Assembly (NCBI GenBank): GCA_937942875.1
Contig: CALEBT010000011.1
Location: 36,385-100,384, forward strand
DNA: 64,000 nt
Direction: 5' to 3'
Source of the DNA: an uncultured Ignavibacterium sp.
GTDB lineage: Bacteria > Bacteroidota > Ignavibacteria > Ignavibacteriales > Ignavibacteriaceae
Positions 57,526 through 64,000 of this stretch are shown here, piece by piece. The stretch's first letter is position 1; the number at the start of each line of letters is the position of its first letter. The notes beneath the pieces were generated by a model, which was not told where the DNA came from, made no database searches, and saw only the letters and a list, made by a program, of their open reading frames with translations. A program made the position numbers and the translations under genes.

Positions 57526-59892
57526 ATGATTGAATCGATTAAAAAAGCGGAAAACACATTAAAAAAATTCTTTGGTTTCAATGAATTTCGTCCCTCGCAA
57601 AAAGAAATCATAGAAAAAATTACTGATTCTCAGAATGTCCTGGCTGTTATGCCAACAGGTGCTGGCAAATCAATTTGCTATCAAATTCCTGCATTAATGT
57701 CAGATAATTTTTCGATTATAGTTTCACCATTAATTGCTCTGATGAAAGATCAGGTAGACTCATTAAATAAAAATCAAGAAGTTGCAGCATTTATAAACAG
57801 CACACTTGAATGGTTTGAAATTGAAAAAGTCTTTCAAAAGTTAAACAGCAAAAAAATAAAACTTCTTTACCTTGCTCCTGAAAGGCTTGAATCAAAAGAA
57901 TTTGCCGAAAGATTAAAAACACTGAATCCTGATTACCTGTTTATTGATGAAGCACATTGCATCAGTGAATGGGGACACAATTTCAGACCAAGTTATACCA
58001 AGTTAAAAAACTTTATAGATTATCTTGGAATTAATAAAGTTTCTGCCTTCACTGCAACAGCTACTCCAGAAGTGATTTCAGATATTATTGAACAACTGAG
58101 TTTGAAGAATCCGACAATTATAGTTAAGGGTTTCGAAAGAGATAATATTTCAATCAATATTTTTAACACTTCAAAAAAGAAAGAAAAACTGTTAGAAATA
58201 TTAAATGTTAATCCAACTCCCGCTCTTATTTACACCTCAGTAAGACGTAAAGCGGAATTGATAAATCAATTTTTGAATCTTAATAAATTCAATTCAGAGT
58301 TTTATCACGCAGGGCTAAACCCGATAATCAGAAAAAAAATCCAGGAGGAGTTTATCGAAGGTAATATTCCGATTATTGTTGCCACTAATGCTTTTGGGAT
58401 GGGAATAGATAAAAGCGATATTCGTACGGTAATACATTATGACATTCCCTCTTCTATTGAAAGTTATTATCAGGAATTCGGAAGAGCAGGAAGAGATGGA
58501 AAACAAGCAAACGTTTTTCTTCTCTTTAAAGAAAGAGATACAGATGTTCATAAATATTTTATTAATAATTCTTATCCGACCAAAGAAATAATTCAAAGCG
58601 TTTATAATGGTATCTGTGACTCTGTTCAACTTGCAGTTGGAAATATCTTGACTACCGAAATTCCAGTTAACTATGATTATCTTAAAAGTTACGTCAATAA
58701 AAAGATTACTCAGGCACTAATTCATTCTTCATTAAAATATTTAGAAAAGGCAGAATATCTTAAAATTAACTCTGGTTTAATGACCTCTGATTCTATGATT
58801 TTTCTTGAGACTCCTGAGAAAGTAAAGAAATTTGTAAAAAGTGTTTCAAATCCGGAATTAAAATTACTGATTTTATTTCTGGTAAGAACTTACGGGAATA
58901 AAATTTTCAGTTCAAAAGTCAGAATTGATTATAATTCAATCGAAACAAACACTGGTTTGAGTGCTGAAGCGCAGAAACTTCATTTAAATTTTTTAAAAGA
59001 TTTCGGAATAATTGATTATTATCAATTTGAAGGCAAAGAAACTGTTACTTTATTAAAACCACGAGTGACAAAAGAAAATTTAAAGCTTGATTACGCCCAG
59101 ATTAGTAAATTCTATTTAATGGCTTCAGCTAAATTAGAAAAGATGAAAAACCTGGTTTTTATAAACGATTGCAGATTTAAGTACATTCTGAATTATTTCG
59201 GGCAGAATACAGAAAATTATTATTGCGGAAAGTGCGATAATTGCAATAAAATTGGCTCAACAAAAATTGACCTTTTAGAATTTACTGAAAGTGAAAAAGA
59301 AATAAATGAAAGTAATGAAGAAGTTTTTGAACATCTTGAACTATATAACAGACTCGTTCAGCTAAGATTAAAAGTAGCTAAAAAACTTATGCAAACTCCA
59401 AATATGATTTGTCCTGATTTTGTACTATCAAGAATTTCAAAACTAAAGCCGGATAATAAACTGAAGTTGATGACAATTGAAGGTTTTAACTTAAGAATGT
59501 TCAATAAAATTGGTGAAGAAATACTTCAGGAAATCAAAGACTATCTTGAATCAAATAAAACTCCAACAGAAAGAAAAATTCCTGATAACATAATTGAGAC
59601 TTATAATCTGATAAAAAAAGGTTATAGTCTCAAAGAAATTTCAAAATTAAGAAGTCTTGACGAAGCAATAATTTCAATGCAGATTGAAACACTTATTTCA
59701 ATCAATACGGATTTGGAATTAGAAAAAATAATTTCCAAAAAGAAAATTGATGCAGTTAAAAGATTTTATAATGAGGGAATCAGAGACTTGAAAATGATTA
59801 AAAAGAAAATATTTGAAGAAATGAATTTGGAATGTAATATTTCAGAGATTAGAATTGCACTTGCTTGGATAAGAAAAGAACTTTCTAATTAA
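57526..59892 (+). CDS. recQ: ATP-dependent DNA helicase RecQ family
   Basis: FRPSQKEIIEKITDSQNVLAVMPTGAGKSICYQIPAL, FIDEAHCISEWGHNFRPSY, FTATATPEV, GFERDNISINIF, IVATNAFGMGIDKSDIRTVIHYDIPSSIESYYQEFGRAGRDG, CGKCDNC zinc motif, HRDC-like region. Confidence 0.96.
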   Translation: MIESIKKAENTLKKFFGFNEFRPSQKEIIEKITDSQNVLAVMPTGAGKSICYQIPALMSDNFSIIVSPLIALMKDQVDSLNKNQEVAAFINSTLEWFEIEKVFQKLNSKKIKLLYLAPERLESKEFAERLKTLNPDYLFIDEAHCISEWGHNFRPSYTKLKNFIDYLGINKVSAFTATATPEVISDIIEQLSLKNPTIIVKGFERDNISINIFNTSKKKEKLLEILNVNPTPALIYTSVRRKAELINQFLNLNKFNSEFYHAGLNPIIRKKIQEEFIEGNIPIIVATNAFGMGIDKSDIRTVIHYDIPSSIESYYQEFGRAGRDGKQANVFLLFKERDTDVHKYFINNSYPTKEIIQSVYNGICDSVQLAVGNILTTEIPVNYDYLKSYVNKKITQALIHSSLKYLEKAEYLKINSGLMTSDSMIFLETPEKVKKFVKSVSNPELKLLILFLVRTYGNKIFSSKVRIDYNSIETNTGLSAEAQKLHLNFLKDFGIIDYYQFEGKETVTLLKPRVTKENLKLDYAQISKFYLMASAKLEKMKNLVFINDCRFKYILNYFGQNTENYYCGKCDNCNKIGSTKIDLLEFTESEKEINESNEEVFEHLELYNRLVQLRLKVAKKLMQTPNMICPDFVLSRISKLKPDNKLKLMTIEGFNLRMFNKIGEEILQEIKDYLESNKTPTERKIPDNIIETYNLIKKGYSLKEISKLRSLDEAIISMQIETLISINTDLELEKIISKKKIDAVKRFYNEGIRDLKMIKKKIFEEMNLECNISEIRIALAWIRKELSN

Positions 59893-60193
59893 GAAATGAG
59901 GAATCAGGTTTTGATTCAACGTATTTTATTGCTTTTTGGAAAAATTGTTCCCATAACTCAGGTTTAGAATTATAGTATTCGATCATCTTCTGATAATCTT
60001 CTCTTTTAATTCCGTGTTGTTTGAAAACATTATTTTTATATTCTTCAAGCATTTCAGAATGATTATGCAGAGAGTCGGGAAATGAAATTAAATCTATATA
60101 AACGAGCATAAATTTATCTTCATCAACGGGAGGTTTTTCTTTACAGGAAAAGAGAAATATTAGTAACGAAAGGATTATTAAAAAATATTTCAA
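59885..60193 (-). CDS. DUF4296-like lipoprotein
   Basis: Lipobox IFLFSCKEKPP; KNNVFKQHGIKREDYQKMIEYYNSKPELWEQFFQKAIKYVE. Confidence 0.78.
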   Translation of the reverse strand: MKYFLIILSLLIFLFSCKEKPPVDEDKFMLVYIDLISFPDSLHNHSEMLEEYKNNVFKQHGIKREDYQKMIEYYNSKPELWEQFFQKAIKYVESKPDSSFLN

Positions 60194-60194
60194 T

Positions 60195-61118
60195 CTACTT
60201 CATTCTTTTACTTGCTTCGAAAAGGATTCGTTTTTCTCTTTCGGTTAGATTTTGGTAACCAGTTCTGCTTATCTTATCAAGGATTTCGTCTATTTCCTGC
60301 TGAGTTATAATATCTTCTTCTTCAATGTCTCTGTATTTAATCTCATCAAGGTCATCGTTTCTTCTTCTGGTTGAGGATGGTGTATAAAAATCTTCGTATT
60401 GATTTTTATAACTTTTCTTATAAAAGTACTCTTTTCTGAAAACATTCTTTAATTCAATATTGAAATTTTTATCAAAAAGCAGATATAAAAATCCGAACAA
60501 TGCTCCGCCCAAATGAGCTAAATGCGCTACATTACTTTCAACTGAATTTATTGCTAAAAATTCGAAAACAATCAGAAAGCCAATTAAATATTTGGCTTTT
60601 ACAGGGATAAGGAAATAAAGGAAGATATATCTATCAGGAAATAGTAGTGCAAAGGCTACCAAAACACCAAAAACTGAACCTGATGCGCCAATAGTAACTG
60701 CAGGAGTACTTCCCAAAAGTGGAGATACGAATAGGTGAAGTAATCCTGCAGAAACACCAGCTAATAAATAAAAAATCAAAAATTTCTTTGAACCAAAAAT
60801 ATTTTCTATCTCAGCGCCAAACATCCAAAGACCAAACATATTAAACAGAATATGGCTAAAATTTCCGTGCATAAACTGATAAGTAATTAATTGCCAAATC
60901 TGAAAATTAAACGGATTCCCTGGAAAATCGCCAACTAAGATTGGATTTAGAGCGAACCATCTGTTCAGGATATAAACAGCAGGTAAACCATTAAATACAA
61001 TATTCTGCATTATGATTTGAACAAAGAAAACTGCTGCGTTGATAATCAAAAGATTTTTGATTACCGGCGGAAACAAATTAAATCCGAATAATCCCCTTGG
61101 TTGATAATAATTACTCAA
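60195..61118 (-). CDS. Rhomboid family intramembrane serine protease
   Basis: TYQFMHGNFSHILFNMFGLWMFG, TIGASGSVFGVLVAFA (GxSG), VAHLAHLGGALFGFLY. Confidence 0.94.
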   Translation of the reverse strand: MSNYYQPRGLFGFNLFPPVIKNLLIINAAVFFVQIIMQNIVFNGLPAVYILNRWFALNPILVGDFPGNPFNFQIWQLITYQFMHGNFSHILFNMFGLWMFGAEIENIFGSKKFLIFYLLAGVSAGLLHLFVSPLLGSTPAVTIGASGSVFGVLVAFALLFPDRYIFLYFLIPVKAKYLIGFLIVFEFLAINSVESNVAHLAHLGGALFGFLYLLFDKNFNIELKNVFRKEYFYKKSYKNQYEDFYTPSSTRRRNDDLDEIKYRDIEEEDIITQQEIDEILDKISRTGYQNLTEREKRILFEASKRMK

Positions 61119-61132
61119 ATTTTATCCTTTAT

Positions 61133-62329
61133 TTATTCATCATTTAATGCTGCAACACCCGGAAGGATTTTGCCTTCAAGAAATTCTAAAGAAGCTCCGC
61201 CACCGGTAGAAACGTGAGAAACTTTTTCTTTCAATCCGGCTTTAGCAATTGCAGCAGCAGAATCACCGCCACCGATGACGGTTATAGCACCATCTGCCGT
61301 TGCTTCTGCTAAACTTCTTGCAATTTCAAAAGTCCCTTTAGCAAAATTATCCATCTCAAAAACACCCATTGGTCCATTCCATACAATAGTTTTTGATTTC
61401 AGAATTTCATCCCTGAATAATTTAACTGTTTCAGGTCCAATATCTAATCCCATTTTATCTGCAGGTATATTATCAACTTTAACAACCTCTGATGGAGAAT
61501 CATTATTAAATTCAGTTGCGACAACAATGTCAACAGGAAGTAAAAATTTTACACTCGAGTTTTGAACCTTTTCTAAAATTTCTTTCGCCAGCTCAATTTT
61601 ATCTTCTTCTAACAGCGATTTACCAATTTCTTTTCCCTGAGCCTTAAAAAAAGTGAAAGCCATACCGCCACCAATAATCAGAGTATCAACTTTATCAATT
61701 AAATTGTTGATCACATCAATCTTGCCTGAAATTTTAGCACCACCAAGAATTGCCGTGAATGGTCTTTTCGGATTAGCAATAGCTGAACCTAAATAGTCAA
61801 GTTCTTTCTGCATTAAGTATCCTGCAACAGAAGTTGAGACATATTTTGTAATACCCTCTGTTGATGCGTGAGCACGATGAGCACTGCCAAATGCATCGTT
61901 TACGTAGATATCAGCCAATTCAGATAATTTTTTCGCAAACTCAGGATCATTCTTTTCTTCTTCAGGATGGAACCTGACATTTTCAAGTAATAATACATCA
62001 CCATCCTGCATTTGATCTACCATTGCTTTTACATCATCTCCGATACAATCAGGAGCCAGTTTTACTTCTTTGCCTAATAATTCTGATAATCTCAACGCAG
62101 CAGGTTTTAAACTGTATTTAGGATTTGGTCCACCTTTTGGTCTTCCTAAATGACTTGCCAGAATTGCTTTTCCACCATCACTAATAATTTTTTTAATCGT
62201 AGGAAGAGATTCAACTATTCTGATATCATCAGTTACATTCAGGTTTTCATCTAAAGGGACATTAAAATCAACCCGGACAAATACTCTTTTGCTTTTAAGA
62301 TTTATCTTATCAATGCTTAATTTATTCAT
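61133..62329 (-). CDS. pgk: Phosphoglycerate kinase
   Basis: [64 protein letters not shown]; start at [11 protein letters not shown]. Confidence 0.97.
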   Translation of the reverse strand: MNKLSIDKINLKSKRVFVRVDFNVPLDENLNVTDDIRIVESLPTIKKIISDGGKAILASHLGRPKGGPNPKYSLKPAALRLSELLGKEVKLAPDCIGDDVKAMVDQMQDGDVLLLENVRFHPEEEKNDPEFAKKLSELADIYVNDAFGSAHRAHASTEGITKYVSTSVAGYLMQKELDYLGSAIANPKRPFTAILGGAKISGKIDVINNLIDKVDTLIIGGGMAFTFFKAQGKEIGKSLLEEDKIELAKEILEKVQNSSVKFLLPVDIVVATEFNNDSPSEVVKVDNIPADKMGLDIGPETVKLFRDEILKSKTIVWNGPMGVFEMDNFAKGTFEIARSLAEATADGAITVIGGGDSAAAIAKAGLKEKVSHVSTGGGASLEFLEGKILPGVAALNDE

Positions 62330-62360
62330 ACATAATCCTGTAATTTGTTTAAGAATAAAG

Positions 62361-62397
62361 ACTTCAGAGAGTAAAGCTTTCACAATACTCTCTGAGT
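62361..62397 (-). terminator. Hairpin between gap and pgk (terminator/attenuator or processing site)
   Basis: CAGAGAGT-N14-ACTCTCTG perfect 8-bp stem extended by ACT/AGT past a one-base bulge, followed on minus strand by CTTTATTC. Confidence 0.5.
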
Positions 62398-62402
62398 AAA
62401 GT

Positions 62403-63476
<1,074 letters not shown>

Positions 63477-63744
63477 TTAAATTATAATTTTTGGCGAGTA
63501 AAGTTAGAGAAATAACGAAAAATTATCAATCTGAAACTAATGATAAATTAACGGCTTGATTGCTATTTAATTTTCTATTAAAGTTAAATGAAACTTATAA
63601 AAATTTTGTTAAATCAAGTTATCGAATTTTATTATTTAAGATAGAATAAAATCCTGCCAAAGTGTAGTTTCTAAATAGTAGATCAACAATTCATAATATT
63701 ATTAACATCAATAAGGTAAATAATTTTTAGTTTTAAGCGTAAAC

Positions 63745-64000
63745 TCAGGAATAAACTATCTCTCCTCCTTTAAATACCTTTAGCTTACCCGGTTCAAATT
63801 TTAACCAGTTCTCATCTGTCAAAGGATGTGAAGCAATTATATAACCTGACTGAAATGGGGATTTTTCTTCAGCTAAATTAATCTCATAGTCTTCATCAAG
63901 TAACCTAATATATGAAAAGGGTGTTTTTCTTTGTACATAACTTAAACCGTTGTATCCATTCTTATCGAAGTAACAAAAAAGATACTCGCCATCACTCATA
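63745..64000 (-). CDS. Class II glutamine amidotransferase domain protein, C-terminal part (truncated by window edge)
   Basis: SGYIIASHPLTDENWLKFEPGKLKVFKGGEIVYS resembles the C-terminus of YafJ-type GATase_4 proteins. Confidence 0.6.
   Translation of the reverse strand, partial: MSDGEYLFCYFDKNGYNGLSYVQRKTPFSYIRLLDEDYEINLAEEKSPFQSGYIIASHPLTDENWLKFEPGKLKVFKGGEIVYS

Noticed and set aside
58315-58629. Minus-strand ORF 58315..58629
   Set aside because: Antisense to the conserved helicase domain of RecQ
63523-63546. TTATCA-N12-TGATAA upstream of gap
   Set aside because: Short AT-rich arms, expected by chance

Overview
AT-rich bacterial chromosomal window. Protein architecture (Bat operon, T9SS-type C-terminal sorting domains, FadL/SGNH pair, DUF4292 and DUF4296 families) suggests the Bacteroidota/Chlorobiota/Ignavibacteria group; this is inference without a database search. 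Almost all genes are on the minus strand; only a HAD phosphatase and RecQ are convincingly on the plus strand. Contents: housekeeping genes (lysS partial, dacB-like, rluB-like, scpA/scpB, trpS, acpS, ggt, ssb, accC plus biotin carrier, mutS2, cvpA-like, yqeY-like, exbB/exbD x2, HIT, kdsB, gatC, plsC-like, M48 protease, gap, pgk, rhomboid); a complete MoxR-DUF58-BatA/B/C/D/E-type operon; a cassette of a 1797-aa C25 (gingipain/PorU-like) protease, a minimal Fn3-like plus sorting-domain protein and an outer-membrane barrel; and a surface-polysaccharide cluster (Wzx, Glf, three GT4, membrane protein, WecG/TagA). The most interesting item is the C25 protease, which appears to carry an ILEI/FAM3-like (GG) domain and sits immediately downstream of the polysaccharide cluster. 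This suggests a coupled secretion/glycan-anchoring surface system. No tRNA, rRNA, CRISPR array, prophage or transposase was recognised.
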